From Pseudomonas sp. MYb118 (GTDB lineage: Bacteria > Pseudomonadota > Gammaproteobacteria > Pseudomonadales > Pseudomonadaceae), in contig NZ_JBFRXN010000001.1 of NCBI RefSeq assembly GCF_040947875.1, positions 1,054,001-1,118,000 of the forward strand: 64,000 nucleotides of DNA. The letters run 5' to 3'. The notes under the pieces are model-generated. The model was given only the letters and a program-made list of their open reading frames with translations. It was not told the origin of the DNA and ran no database searches. The position numbers and the translations under genes were made by a program. Below are positions 17,227 through 26,471 of the stretch, in pieces. Position 1 is the first letter of the stretch; each line of letters opens with the position of its first letter.

Positions 17227-18240
17227 TTATTTGATGACAAACCCCGCACCCACCGGATCATCCCGGTCAATCACCCACCGCGCCGTCCCCAGGATACTCG
17301 CCGTGCCTTTCACCGTCGGACGCACCGCGCGGGTGCCGTTGAGATCCACTTCACCTAGCAGGCAACCCTCGAACGTGCCACTGCCCAACAACCCCTCGGA
17401 CAGGATCGGCTGATTCAACCCCAGTTTCCCGCGCGCCTCGAACATCGCCATCATCGCGCTGGTGCCCGTGCCGCCAGGAGAGCGGTCCAACTGCCCGGCG
17501 CTGAACACATGGACGTTCTTGTAGAACGCGCCCTCGATGGTCGCCGGGTGCCAGAAGGTGATGAAGTTGAGGTCGTTGATATGCGCCTCGGTCGGGTGCT
17601 GGATCTTCAGCTGCTTGTTGATCTGCTCCCGCGCAATCAAGCCCATGCGCGACAGTTCGCTGCCGTTGTCCGGGCTGATGCGCAGGTCGCTGCGGCTCAG
17701 GTCGACGATGCCGAAGTAGTTGCCGCCCCAGACCAGGTCGGCCTTGAGGTCGCCGTAACCCGGCAACTGGATCGGGATGTCCTGCGCCGCCACATAGGCC
17801 GGCACGTTTTCGAAGCGGGTCCACAGCACCTTGTCGCCTTCGGACTTCACTTCCGATACCACCAGCCCGGCAGTGGTTTCAAAGCGGATCTTGGTGATGC
17901 CGTCCTTGCCGCGTGGCACCAGGCCCAGGGCGACCATGGCCATGCTCACGGCGATGGTGCCGTGGCCGCACATGTGCGAGTAGACGCTGCCGTCCATGTA
18001 GATCAGGCCGGCGTCGTATTCGCTGCTGGACGGCGGGGTGAGGAACACGCCGAACATGTCCTTGTGCCCGCGCGGCTCCTGCATCAGGGCCTTGCGCAGC
18101 CAGTCGTAGTTCTGCTCGACGAAGGCCCGCTTGGCCAGGATGCTGGAACCGGCCGGGTAGGGAATACCGCTGTGGACGATGCACAAAGGTTCGCCTTCGG
18201 TATGGGTGTAGATGACATCGAACGTATCTTGCATGCGCAT
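17227..18240 (-). CDS. Proline racemase-family protein with altered active site
   Basis: A 337-residue protein of the proline racemase / 4-hydroxyproline epimerase / trans-3-hydroxyproline dehydratase superfamily. The first catalytic motif, HMCGHGT, is intact with Cys91. The second motif, normally DRSPCGTGTSA or with Thr, here reads DRSPGGTGTSA, so the second catalytic residue is Gly256. A two-base racemase mechanism is therefore unlikely. It is the last gene downstream of a polyamine-type ABC importer, suggesting that it converts the imported compound, perhaps a hydroxyproline-like imino acid. Start at 18240; ATG two codons in is an alternative. Confidence 0.85.
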   Translation of the reverse strand: MRMQDTFDVIYTHTEGEPLCIVHSGIPYPAGSSILAKRAFVEQNYDWLRKALMQEPRGHKDMFGVFLTPPSSSEYDAGLIYMDGSVYSHMCGHGTIAVSMAMVALGLVPRGKDGITKIRFETTAGLVVSEVKSEGDKVLWTRFENVPAYVAAQDIPIQLPGYGDLKADLVWGGNYFGIVDLSRSDLRISPDNGSELSRMGLIAREQINKQLKIQHPTEAHINDLNFITFWHPATIEGAFYKNVHVFSAGQLDRSPGGTGTSAMMAMFEARGKLGLNQPILSEGLLGSGTFEGCLLGEVDLNGTRAVRPTVKGTASILGTARWVIDRDDPVGAGFVIK

Positions 18241-18312
18241 GAGTGCACTCCTGGTTTTTCGGGACGTATGAGGTTGGGTGTGTTGTTGGGGTGTCGCGGT
18301 TGTGTGGCTTGG

Positions 18313-19101
18313 CTATTTGCGCTCGGACAACAGGTCCAGACCGATACACAGGTCGAGGATGATCACGGCGACCACTACGACCAGGATGGTCGCGCCCGAG
18401 GCGGCGGCGATGGTCGGATCGACCGTGTATTGCACGTAGTTGAACAGCTTCACCGGGATGGTGTTGAGGTCCGGCGTGGTGTTGAAGATCGACAGCTCGA
18501 CGTTGATCCACGACGAGATGAAGGCGAAGATCGACCCGGTCACCAGCCCCGGCCGGATCTGCGGCAGGGTCACCAGGAAGAACGTGGTCCAGGGTGTACC
18601 GCCCAGGTCACTCGATGCCTCTTCGAGGGCCCGTTGCTCCGGCGTCAGCATCGACAGCACCGAGCGCAACACGAACGGCGAGATGATGATGGTGTGGCCG
18701 ATCAGCAGGGCGAGGAAGCTGCGGGTCAGGCCGAAGTAGCCGCCGAACTGCAACAGTGCCGCGCCCAGCACGATGTGCGGGAACACCAGCGGCGAAGTCA
18801 GTGCCGCGAGGATCGTGCCCTTGCCGCGAAACTCGTAGCGGGCCATGGCCAGCGCCGCCGGCACGCTGAGCAGCACCGCGACGAAGGTTGCGGCCAGCGC
18901 CAGGATGGTGCTGGTGGCGAAGGACGCCACGTAGCTCGGGTCGCTGAGCATCTTCGCGTACCAGTCCAGCGTCCAGCCCTGGGGCGGGAATGCCAGGAAC
19001 GAGGTGGCGGTGACCGAGACGCCGAGGATGACCACCAGCGGCAGCAGCATGTAGCCGAGCACGGACCAGGCCACCAGCCTGACCAGGATTGACGTGATCA
19101 T
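18313..19101 (-). CDS. ABC importer permease, PotC type
   Basis: A 262-residue inner-membrane permease with six predicted helices. The EAA loop (EEASSDLGGTPWTTFFLVTL) contacts the ATPase. Position as second permease and sequence style match PotC of spermidine/putrescine importers. Its ATG at 19101 overlaps the stop of the first permease by four bases. A 72-base gap separates it from the racemase-family gene. Confidence 0.88.
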   Translation of the reverse strand: MITSILVRLVAWSVLGYMLLPLVVILGVSVTATSFLAFPPQGWTLDWYAKMLSDPSYVASFATSTILALAATFVAVLLSVPAALAMARYEFRGKGTILAALTSPLVFPHIVLGAALLQFGGYFGLTRSFLALLIGHTIIISPFVLRSVLSMLTPEQRALEEASSDLGGTPWTTFFLVTLPQIRPGLVTGSIFAFISSWINVELSIFNTTPDLNTIPVKLFNYVQYTVDPTIAAASGATILVVVVAVIILDLCIGLDLLSERK

Positions 19102-19940
19102 GGGTTGCTCCCTCGAATGCTGCCCACGCGGCCGGCGATCCCGACCATGACCAGGGTGAAGATCAGCAGCACCACGCTCAGCGCGCCGCCGTAGTTGAAA
19201 TCGAACACCGAGCTGTATTGCTGGAAAATCAGCATCGACAGCACCGAGATGCGCCCGCCGGACAACAGCGCCGGGGTCACGTAGGCACTCGCCGCCAGGG
19301 TGAAGACCATGATCGAGCCGGAAATGATGCCGGGCATGGTCAGCGGTAACACCACATGGAAAAACGTCGCCCGCGGGCTCGCACCAAGATCGTCCGAGGC
19401 CTGTTCATAGGCCGGATCGACCTGCGCCAGGGCATTGCCGGCGGCCAGCACGATGAACGGCAGCAGGATGTAGACCATGCCGATCAGAATGCCCAGCTCC
19501 GTGCCGAGAAAGCGGATCGGCGAGTCGATCAGGCCGACGTCCATCAGGCTTTCGTTGACCAGGCCCTTGCGCCCCAGCAGCACCATCCAGCCGAACGAGC
19601 GCACGATGTTGCTGGTGAACATCGGCACCACCAGCAGGATCACGCAGGCCCGGCGCCACGCCCGCCACTTGACGACGCGCACCAGGTACCACGCCAGCGG
19701 GTAACCAAGCAGCAGCGAAATCAGCGTGGTCAGGGCGGCGATGCGGAACGTCACCAGGATCACGTCCCAGTGATACTGGTCGCCCAGCACCTTGACGTAG
19801 TGCTCCAGGGTGAAGCTCTGGTCGGCGCTGCTGGTCAGGCTGGCGAAGATCACCACCGCGAAGGGCGCAAGAAAGAACGCGGTGAAGAACGCCAGGGCGC
19901 CGAACAGCATCAGCGACGGCGCGAGTGCGGTGCGTTTCAT
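19098..19940 (-). CDS. ABC importer permease, PotB type
   Basis: A 280-residue permease with six helices. The cytoplasmic EAA loop reads EQASDDLGASPRATFFHVVL, and the N-terminal helix (LMLFGALAFFTAFFLAPFAV) matches PotB-type permeases. Start ATG 19940 overlaps the ATPase stop (ATGA). It forms the heterodimeric channel with the permease at 18313. Confidence 0.88.
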   Translation of the reverse strand: MKRTALAPSLMLFGALAFFTAFFLAPFAVVIFASLTSSADQSFTLEHYVKVLGDQYHWDVILVTFRIAALTTLISLLLGYPLAWYLVRVVKWRAWRRACVILLVVPMFTSNIVRSFGWMVLLGRKGLVNESLMDVGLIDSPIRFLGTELGILIGMVYILLPFIVLAAGNALAQVDPAYEQASDDLGASPRATFFHVVLPLTMPGIISGSIMVFTLAASAYVTPALLSGGRISVLSMLIFQQYSSVFDFNYGGALSVVLLIFTLVMVGIAGRVGSIRGSNP

Positions 19941-21004
19941 ACCGATTCCCCGATCAGGTGCAGGTGCGCCGGATCGAAGCCCAGGCGCACGGCACTGCCG
20001 GCCAGCAGGTCGGCCCGCGGCAGGCCCATGGTCCGCGCTACCACCGGTTGGCCGTCGATCATCGAGTGGACCATGGTGTGGCTGCCGACGCTGATCACAT
20101 CCGTCACCGTGCCGTGCATTTCACTGCGGCTGGCGCTGGCCGGGCTCGACGCGTCGAGCACTTGCACATGCTCCGGGCGCAGCACCGCCGTGCCCTTGGG
20201 CATCAGATTCTTCGCCATGTGCAGGAACGGTGTGTGCGCCACCGCCAGGCGAATCTCGCCACTGTCGCGGGCCTCGTAGCCGATCAGGTTGGCTTCGCCG
20301 ATGAAGTCGGCGACGAAGCGCGAAGCCGGTTTGCTGTAGATCTCGCCGCTGCTGCCTACCTGCTCGATGCGCCCGGCATTCATCACCACGATGCGGTCAG
20401 CGATGGTCATCGCTTCTTCCTGGTCGTGGGTGACGAAGATGAAGGCGATCCCCAGCTTGGCCTGCAAGTGCTTGAGTTCCAGCTGCATGCGCTTGCGCAA
20501 CTTCATGTCCAGCGCCGACAGCGGTTCGTCGAGCAGCAGCAATTTCGGCTGGTTGACGATGGCACGGGCCAGGGCCACGCGCTGCTGTTGCCCGCCGGAC
20601 ATGCCACGGGGGAAGCGATCTTCCAGGGCCTCCAGGCCAACCATGGCCAGGGCTTCGCGGGCCTGGCTCTTCGCTTCGTTGCGCCCGACACCCTGGCGCC
20701 GCGGGCCGTAGGCAATGTTCTCCAGCACGGTCATGTGCGGAAACAGCGCGTAGTTCTGGAACACCGTGTTCAGCGGCCGACGGTAGGGCGGCAGGCGACT
20801 GACGTCCTGGCCGTCGATGGCGATCGTGCCCGAATCGGGCTGCATGAACCCGGCGATCGAACGCAGCAGCGTGGTCTTGCCACAGCCGCTGGGGCCCAGC
20901 AGGACGATGAATTCGCCCTGCTGGATGTCCAGCTGGATGCTGTCCAGCGCCTTGAAGGGACCGAAGTGCTTACAGACGCGGTCGATGCTCAACAATACTG
21001 ACAT
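19937..21004 (-). CDS. ABC importer ATP-binding protein, PotA type
   Basis: A 355-residue ATPase with Walker A GPSGCGKTT, Q-loop VFQNYALFPHMTV, signature MSGGQQQR, Walker B LLLLDEPLSALD and switch His in FVTHDQEEAM. A C-terminal TOBE domain follows (VLRPEHVQVL), as in PotA and related importers. ATG 21004 gives MSVLLSIDRV; another ATG four codons earlier (21016) is possible. Its stop overlaps the PotB-like start. Confidence 0.9.
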   Translation of the reverse strand: MSVLLSIDRVCKHFGPFKALDSIQLDIQQGEFIVLLGPSGCGKTTLLRSIAGFMQPDSGTIAIDGQDVSRLPPYRRPLNTVFQNYALFPHMTVLENIAYGPRRQGVGRNEAKSQAREALAMVGLEALEDRFPRGMSGGQQQRVALARAIVNQPKLLLLDEPLSALDMKLRKRMQLELKHLQAKLGIAFIFVTHDQEEAMTIADRIVVMNAGRIEQVGSSGEIYSKPASRFVADFIGEANLIGYEARDSGEIRLAVAHTPFLHMAKNLMPKGTAVLRPEHVQVLDASSPASASRSEMHGTVTDVISVGSHTMVHSMIDGQPVVARTMGLPRADLLAGSAVRLGFDPAHLHLIGESV

Positions 21005-21019
21005 TGCAGACCCCATCGG

Positions 21020-22069
21020 TTACTTGGCGGTGACTTTGCGGTTCCAGTCGTTGGTGACGCTGGCACGCTCGGCGTTGATCTGGCTCCAGTCGAACAGGCG
21101 CAGGCTGTCGATCGAACCGTCCACGCCCCACGGCAGCTTGCGCGCCACGTCTTGCGCCACTTGCACATCCTTCACCGCCGGGCCCAGGTACAACTTGCTG
21201 GCCAGGCACGAGGCCGCCTCTTTGGTCAGTGCGGTGTTGATGAACTGCTCGCCGGCCTTGCTGTTTTTCGCGCCCTTGATCAGGTGCAGGCGCGCGTCAG
21301 TGGCCCAGACGCCTTCCTTGGGAATGGTGAAACCGATGGGGGCGCCTTTGTCGATCAGGTCCCAGGCACCGACGTTGAAGTGCGCGCCGATGATCGCTTC
21401 GCCGCTCTGGAAGGCATTGGTGGCGGCGCCCGAGCTGTCGAAGAACAGGGCGGTATCGAGGGCGCCGAGCTTGGTGTAGACCTGCTCCAGATTGGCGCGG
21501 TCGATGCCCCAGACATCGGCCATGAAAAACACGAAGGGCACACCGGACGAGTTGGCGGGCGAGGGCAGGGCGATGGCGCCGGCGTACTCGGGGTTCCACA
21601 GGTCCTTCCAACTGGTGGGCGCTTCCTTCACATCCTTGGTGTTGTAGGTCAGGCCCAACGAGTAGTAACCGCTGCTGACGGCGAAGGTGTGCCCGGCGTT
21701 GCGGTAGATACCCTTGTCCTGCACGTTGTTCAGGTTGGGAATGGCGGCCGGGTCGAGGTCGGCGACCACGCCGGCGTCATAGGCCATTTCGCTGATGCCG
21801 CCGTCCATCCAGGCGACGTCGATGGTCGGGCTGTTTTTCTGTTGTTGCAGCTTGGCCAGGGTCACCGTGGAGGTGCCGACCTCGGAGGCGACGGCGATCC
21901 CGGTGGCCTTCGTGAAAGGTTCTGCAACACATTTGAGGAACGCATCACCCCAGTTACCGCCGTACAACGCCACCGTGAGTTTTTGCGAGTCGGCCAGGGC
22001 GGCCGGCGCGGCGATGCAGCCTGTAACCAATAGAGCGGCGCTGATTGTCTGAGCTGTCTTCAGTTTCAT
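21020..22069 (-). CDS. ABC importer substrate-binding protein, PotD/Fe-type fold
   Basis: A 349-residue periplasmic protein with a Sec signal (MKLKTAQTISAALLVTGCIA). It has the two-domain fold of spermidine/putrescine and related binding proteins (VALYGGNWGDAFLKCVAEPF at the start of the mature part, TSWKDLWNPEYAGAIALPSP in the middle). The signal contains TGCIAAP, but cleavage near ALADS is more likely than lipidation. It is the first gene of a five-gene operon that ends in the racemase-family gene. The ligand is unknown. Confidence 0.88.
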   Translation of the reverse strand: MKLKTAQTISAALLVTGCIAAPAALADSQKLTVALYGGNWGDAFLKCVAEPFTKATGIAVASEVGTSTVTLAKLQQQKNSPTIDVAWMDGGISEMAYDAGVVADLDPAAIPNLNNVQDKGIYRNAGHTFAVSSGYYSLGLTYNTKDVKEAPTSWKDLWNPEYAGAIALPSPANSSGVPFVFFMADVWGIDRANLEQVYTKLGALDTALFFDSSGAATNAFQSGEAIIGAHFNVGAWDLIDKGAPIGFTIPKEGVWATDARLHLIKGAKNSKAGEQFINTALTKEAASCLASKLYLGPAVKDVQVAQDVARKLPWGVDGSIDSLRLFDWSQINAERASVTNDWNRKVTAK

Positions 22070-22177
22070 CGTGTGTCCCCTAGGGTTGTTATTGGACTGT
22101 TCCCCTTGTCTGCATCTTGCTCGTTTCGCCGATTCGAGCGCTTGCACTGCGGGGTCTTAAAGTTGAATAGTTAGGTC

Positions 22178-23215
22178 ATGCAAAAAATGACGCAGGTCAC
22201 TCCCGATTGCCAACCGTCCGCCGTTGCCCACGGTGGCGGGAGCGCTCGCCCGCAGTTATCCATCGGCTTTGTCCTGCTGGATCAATTCACCCTGGCGGCG
22301 TTTTCCGGATTCATCGACGTGTTGCGCCTGGCCGGTGACCTGGGCGGTGGCAGCCGGCAGATTCATACGACCTGGCAGGTGATGAGTGTCGACGGCTTGC
22401 CGCGAACTTCAAGCGCGGGCATCACCCTTGAGGTGTCCGGCGGCCTGGCGGAGGACCTGGACGCGTTCGATTACGTGGCCATCTGCGGCGGCAACGATTA
22501 CCTCAACAGCAGCATGCCCACGCACCTGCGCGACTGGTTGCAGCGCGTGGCCAAGAGCCGCACGCGCCTGCTCGGCATCTGCACCGGCACCTTCGCCCTG
22601 GCACAGGCCGGTGTGGTGGGCAGTCGTTCGGTGTGTGTGCACTGGAACGTGCTGGACGCGTTTCGCACGCGGTTCCCCAAGACCCCGGCGGCGGTCGATC
22701 ACCTGTTCATCGACGAAGGCGACCTGATCACCTGCGCCGGCTCCACCGCCGCCATCGACCTGGCGCTGTACCTGGTGGCCCGCCATTGCGGTCGGGAAAA
22801 GGCCCAGCAGGCGGTGCGGCACATGATGTTGCAGGGCATTCGCCAGGGGCGCCAACCGCAGGCGCATTTCTACGCCAACCTGGAAAGCATCAAGGATGAG
22901 CGCGTGCGCCAGGCCGCGCACTACATTGAACAACGCATGGACAGCCTGCCGACGCTCGACGCCATCGCCCGCTATGTCGGGCTCGGCCGGCGCCAGTTGA
23001 CCCGGGCGTTCCAGCAGTCGCTGGGGCTGTCACCCATGGAGTTTCAGCGTTCGCTGCGGGTCGAGTACGGCGCGTGGCTGCTGGTGAACAGCCAGAGCAG
23101 CATCACCCAGATCGCCATGGATTGCGGGTTCTCCGACGGCGCGCACTTTTCCCGCGAATTCCGCGCCCGTTTCAACAAGTGCCCGCGCCAGTATCAGAAC
23201 GAGGCGCGGGCGTAG
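22178..23215 (+). CDS. AraC-family activator with GATase1-like sensor (GlxA type)
   Basis: A 345-residue regulator. Residues 25-200 form a DJ-1/PfpI-like domain (FVLLDQFTLAAFSGFIDVLR; GICTGTFALAQAG with the Cys at the nucleophile elbow position). The C-terminal 100 residues are the two helix-turn-helix units of AraC (YVGLGRRQLTRAFQQSLG; MDCGFSDGAHFSREFRARFN). CdhR/ArgR/GbdR-type relatives control carnitine, arginine and betaine uptake. It is divergent from the ABC operon at 22069 with a 108-base gap, so it most likely activates that operon in response to the imported compound. Confidence 0.9.
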   Translation: MQKMTQVTPDCQPSAVAHGGGSARPQLSIGFVLLDQFTLAAFSGFIDVLRLAGDLGGGSRQIHTTWQVMSVDGLPRTSSAGITLEVSGGLAEDLDAFDYVAICGGNDYLNSSMPTHLRDWLQRVAKSRTRLLGICTGTFALAQAGVVGSRSVCVHWNVLDAFRTRFPKTPAAVDHLFIDEGDLITCAGSTAAIDLALYLVARHCGREKAQQAVRHMMLQGIRQGRQPQAHFYANLESIKDERVRQAAHYIEQRMDSLPTLDAIARYVGLGRRQLTRAFQQSLGLSPMEFQRSLRVEYGAWLLVNSQSSITQIAMDCGFSDGAHFSREFRARFNKCPRQYQNEARA

Positions 23216-23224
23216 GGCCAAGGC

Positions 23225-25357
23225 TCAGTAGCGGGCGTCTACCGGCTTCTTGTCCTTGGGCCAGTCCTTGCGTTTGCCGGCGAAATCCGGCCGCGGTTTA
23301 TGGCTGAAGTACTCGGCCACATCCACCGCTTCCTGGTCCGTCAGGCCGCCCTGGCCCAGCGGGAAGCGGTCATGGAAGGCGATCGGCATGTTCTGTTTGA
23401 CGAACGCCGCGGCGGTGTAGGTGCGCGCCATGCCGGCGCCGAGGTTGAAGGACTGCTCGCCCCACAACGGCGGATACACCCAATTGCCCTTGGCGTTTTT
23501 GATGCCTTCGCCATCCTTGCCGTGGCACAACGCGCATTGCACGGCATAGATTTTCTCGCCGTTCGCAAGGTCAGGCACGATGCTCGGGTCGATCTTGCCG
23601 ACGCCGCGGCCTTCGACCTTGTCGGCGGGCTTGGTTTCGCGCTTCATCCAGTCGAAGTACGCCACCATGGCTTTCATCTCCACGGACTCCACCGGCAAGG
23701 GCTTGCCATTCATCGAGCGCAGGAAGCAGCCGTTGATCCGGTCTTCCAGGCTGATCACCCGGCCCGCACGCGGCGCATAGCTGGGGAAGAACGCCGACAC
23801 GCCGACATAAGGCGAACCGTTAGCCACGGTGCCAGCGTTGAGGTGGCAACTGGCGCAATTGAGCGCATTGCCGACATTTGCGGGCAGCATGTCGCGGGTG
23901 TTGGCGTTGAGCTGCGCCCCCAGCACCAGTTGCTCGGCATTGGGCTCCTTGAGCAGGCTGGCCAGGCGCGGGGTGTCGAAGGTCGAGTTGTCCAGTTGCC
24001 TGACATCCAGGCGCTTGCGCATGTCCGCCACCACGGCCGGCGAAATGTCCCGGGCGACCGGACGGCCCCAGGCGTTGCGCATGAAGTTGAGGATGTCGGC
24101 GATCTCCTGGTCGCCCAGGCGCGCAAACGACGGCATGGTCAGGCCCCGGGCATTGTGGGTAGTCTGCGCCGAGCGCCAGCCGGTGAGGGTGATGTGGACA
24201 AGGGTGGAAGGGTCTGCCGAGCGCAGCACCGGGTTGCCCGCCAGCGGTGGGAACACACCCGTGACGCCGGCGCCGTCCGCGCGATGGCAATCGCTGCAGA
24301 ACTGCTGATAACCCAGGCCTCCACGCGAAGTTAGCAGGTTGACCGGGGTAAAGGCCGGCGTGATCCCGGGGTTCGGGCCCTGGGCGACCTGCATGGGTTT
24401 GTCGTGCTCCGAGCAGGGCAGCGATTTCAGGTACACGCCCACGGCCTCAAGATCGCTGTCAGCCATGTACTGGGTACTGTGCTGCACCACGTCGACCATG
24501 TTGCCGGACACCGTGCCATGGCGGTTGCTGCCGGTCTTGAGCATCTCGGCGGTCTCCTGCGGCGTCCACAGGTTGCGCAGGCTGAGCGCCCGCCAGCCTT
24601 CCACCGTTTCACCGGCGAGGAAGTAGCTGCCGAACTTGCCGGTTTCCGTCAGGGTTTTTTCCTGGAAACCGATGCCCCGCGGCGTATGACAGGCGCCGCA
24701 GTGCCCAAGCCCCTGGACGATATACGCGCCGCGGTTCCACTGCTCGGTCTGCTCGGCAATCGGCGTGAACAGCTGATCGTCGAGGAACACCCAGTTCCAC
24801 AGCGCCAGGCCCCAGCGCTGGTTGAACGGGAAACCCATCTCCACCGGCCGGTTCTCCTGGTGCACCGGTTTGACCCCTTGCATCAGGTAGGCATACAGCG
24901 CCTGCATGTCATCGGCGGTGATTTTGGCGTAGGACGGGTAGGGCATCGCCGGGTACAGGTTGTGCCCATCGGCCGCGACGCCCTTGCGCATGGCCCGGTC
25001 GAATTGCTCGAACGAGTAACGGCCGATGCCGGTTTCGGTGTCCGGCGTGATGTTGGTCGAATACAACACACCAAACGGCGTTTCCAGCGCCAGCCCACCG
25101 GCCATGGGCCTGGTCTTGTCGCTGGCGGTGTGACAGGCCACGCAATCACCCAGCCGGGCGACATAGCGGCCGCGTTCGATCTGTTGGCGGGTAGCGGGGT
25201 CGAGGTCGGCGGTGTAGGCGGCGGGCAGGTCGTCGATGATCTGCGGGGCAATGGCGTTGTTGGGGCTGTCGCTGGCCAGGGCATGGGCACTGGCGAGGGT
25301 GGCGAGCAGCGCGAAGCACAGCGTACGTATGGGGGGTATTGGAATAGTCATCGTCAA
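23225..25357 (-). CDS. Pentaheme cytochrome c: AdhB-like triheme domain fused to TsdA-like diheme domain
   Basis: A 710-residue periplasmic protein with a Sec signal (ends near AHALAS). Five CxxCH heme sites are visible: CVACH 72-76, CGACH 220-224, CSDCH 354-358, CASCH 501-505 and CALCH 608-612. The first three, with about 430 residues, match the triheme cytochrome subunit of membrane alcohol or gluconate dehydrogenases. The last two lie in a thiosulfate-dehydrogenase (TsdA)-type diheme domain (RINGCFLRSMNGKPLP; YPPLWGEQSFNLGAGM). No flavin or quinoprotein dehydrogenase partner lies nearby. It ends ten bases from the convergent AraC-type gene. Confidence 0.88.
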   Translation of the reverse strand: MTMTIPIPPIRTLCFALLATLASAHALASDSPNNAIAPQIIDDLPAAYTADLDPATRQQIERGRYVARLGDCVACHTASDKTRPMAGGLALETPFGVLYSTNITPDTETGIGRYSFEQFDRAMRKGVAADGHNLYPAMPYPSYAKITADDMQALYAYLMQGVKPVHQENRPVEMGFPFNQRWGLALWNWVFLDDQLFTPIAEQTEQWNRGAYIVQGLGHCGACHTPRGIGFQEKTLTETGKFGSYFLAGETVEGWRALSLRNLWTPQETAEMLKTGSNRHGTVSGNMVDVVQHSTQYMADSDLEAVGVYLKSLPCSEHDKPMQVAQGPNPGITPAFTPVNLLTSRGGLGYQQFCSDCHRADGAGVTGVFPPLAGNPVLRSADPSTLVHITLTGWRSAQTTHNARGLTMPSFARLGDQEIADILNFMRNAWGRPVARDISPAVVADMRKRLDVRQLDNSTFDTPRLASLLKEPNAEQLVLGAQLNANTRDMLPANVGNALNCASCHLNAGTVANGSPYVGVSAFFPSYAPRAGRVISLEDRINGCFLRSMNGKPLPVESVEMKAMVAYFDWMKRETKPADKVEGRGVGKIDPSIVPDLANGEKIYAVQCALCHGKDGEGIKNAKGNWVYPPLWGEQSFNLGAGMARTYTAAAFVKQNMPIAFHDRFPLGQGGLTDQEAVDVAEYFSHKPRPDFAGKRKDWPKDKKPVDARY

Positions 25358-25508
25358 GAACCAGATCCTTTGATTTGAACGTCGGCGACGGGCGAAACGC
25401 GTGTTTCGCCTATGCCTTCAGGGTCTGTTCTTTTACGGGGGCAGGTGATGACCTTGGTCAATCAAGTGGGGGAGGCAGTGATTTCCCGGGAAAAATGAAG
25501 GTCGCAAT

Positions 25509-25553
25509 GGAGTAAATAATTCACTCCAATAATCTATTGAAATAAATATTTCA
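25509..25553. promoter_or_regulatory. Candidate RpiR-type operators upstream of the catabolic cluster
   Basis: Two AT-rich palindromes lie 11 bases apart in a GC-rich genome: GGAGTAAATAATTCACTCC (25509-25527) and TGAAATAAATATTTCA (25538-25553). The second has the shape of MurR/RpiR binding sites. They lie about 80 bases before the first importer gene, whose cluster encodes an RpiR regulator at 29173. Binding is inferred. Confidence 0.55.
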
Positions 25554-25631
25554 CTGCATTAATCTCGACCTCACGTTGTACGCGATCAACCGCTGTTAGC
25601 ACCTAAAAAAAACAAACAATCGGGAGCAAAC

Positions 25632-26408
25632 ATGAAAGCGAAAGTGATGTTGGGATTGTTCATGACGGCCGCCGTTTCACTGCCCGCCTGGTCTGCTGAC
25701 TGGACCGTGGGCGCCAACGTCGGCAACGTGCCCTGGGAGTTCCAGAACGCCAAGGGCGAGTTCGTCGGCTTCGAAGTCGATGTGGTCAAGGAAGTGGCCA
25801 AGCGCGCCGGCAAATCCGTCGAGTTCGTCAATATTCCCTTCAACGGCCTGTTCAGTGCCGTGCAGTCCAAACGTGTCGATATCGCCATTTCCTCGATCAC
25901 CATCACGCCCAAGCGTCTGGAGTCGGTCGCCTTCGCCCAGCCTTACTTCGACAGTGACCAGTCCCTCACCGCGTTGACCACTTCCAAGGTCAAGAGCCTG
26001 GCCGACATGAACGGCAAGGTGGTGGGCGTAGACACTGGCTCGACCGGCGACATGTGGATCGGCCAGCACAAGGACGAGTACAAGTTCGCCGACGTTTCCC
26101 GTTACGAAGGGTTGTCCCCGGCCATGCTCGACCTGGGTTCGGGGCGTATCGACGGCTACCTCAGCGACATTCCGGCGGTGCTCTACTACATCAAGGACAA
26201 GCCGCAATATTCCATCGTTGCGCGCATTCCCACCGGCGAGCGCTACTCGCTGATGCACGCCAAGGGCTGGGCCATGAGCGACCAGGTCGACGACATCATC
26301 AGCAAGATGAAAGAAGACGGCACCCTCGGCAAGATCCACAAGGAGTGGTTCGGCAGCGAAGCGGACAAGGATTCGAGCACCATGAAAGTGACCGCCGTCC
26401 TCAAGTAA
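25632..26408 (+). CDS. ABC importer substrate-binding protein, polar amino acid type
   Basis: A 258-residue periplasmic protein with a Sec signal (cut after PAWSA at about residue 22). The mature domain is family 3 of bacterial solute-binding proteins: GNVPWEFQNAKGEFVGFEVD, DIAISSITITPKR, then GVDTGSTGDMW. It delivers an amino-acid-like ligand to the permease at 26472. GGGAGCAAAC precedes the ATG. It is the first gene of the cluster that runs to 34513. Confidence 0.9.
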   Translation: MKAKVMLGLFMTAAVSLPAWSADWTVGANVGNVPWEFQNAKGEFVGFEVDVVKEVAKRAGKSVEFVNIPFNGLFSAVQSKRVDIAISSITITPKRLESVAFAQPYFDSDQSLTALTTSKVKSLADMNGKVVGVDTGSTGDMWIGQHKDEYKFADVSRYEGLSPAMLDLGSGRIDGYLSDIPAVLYYIKDKPQYSIVARIPTGERYSLMHAKGWAMSDQVDDIISKMKEDGTLGKIHKEWFGSEADKDSSTMKVTAVLK

Positions 26409-26471
26409 GCCTTGCCGAACCTGCGTCAAGTGGCGACCACTGCCCGCCACTTGTATTGACCGAGGTACCCC

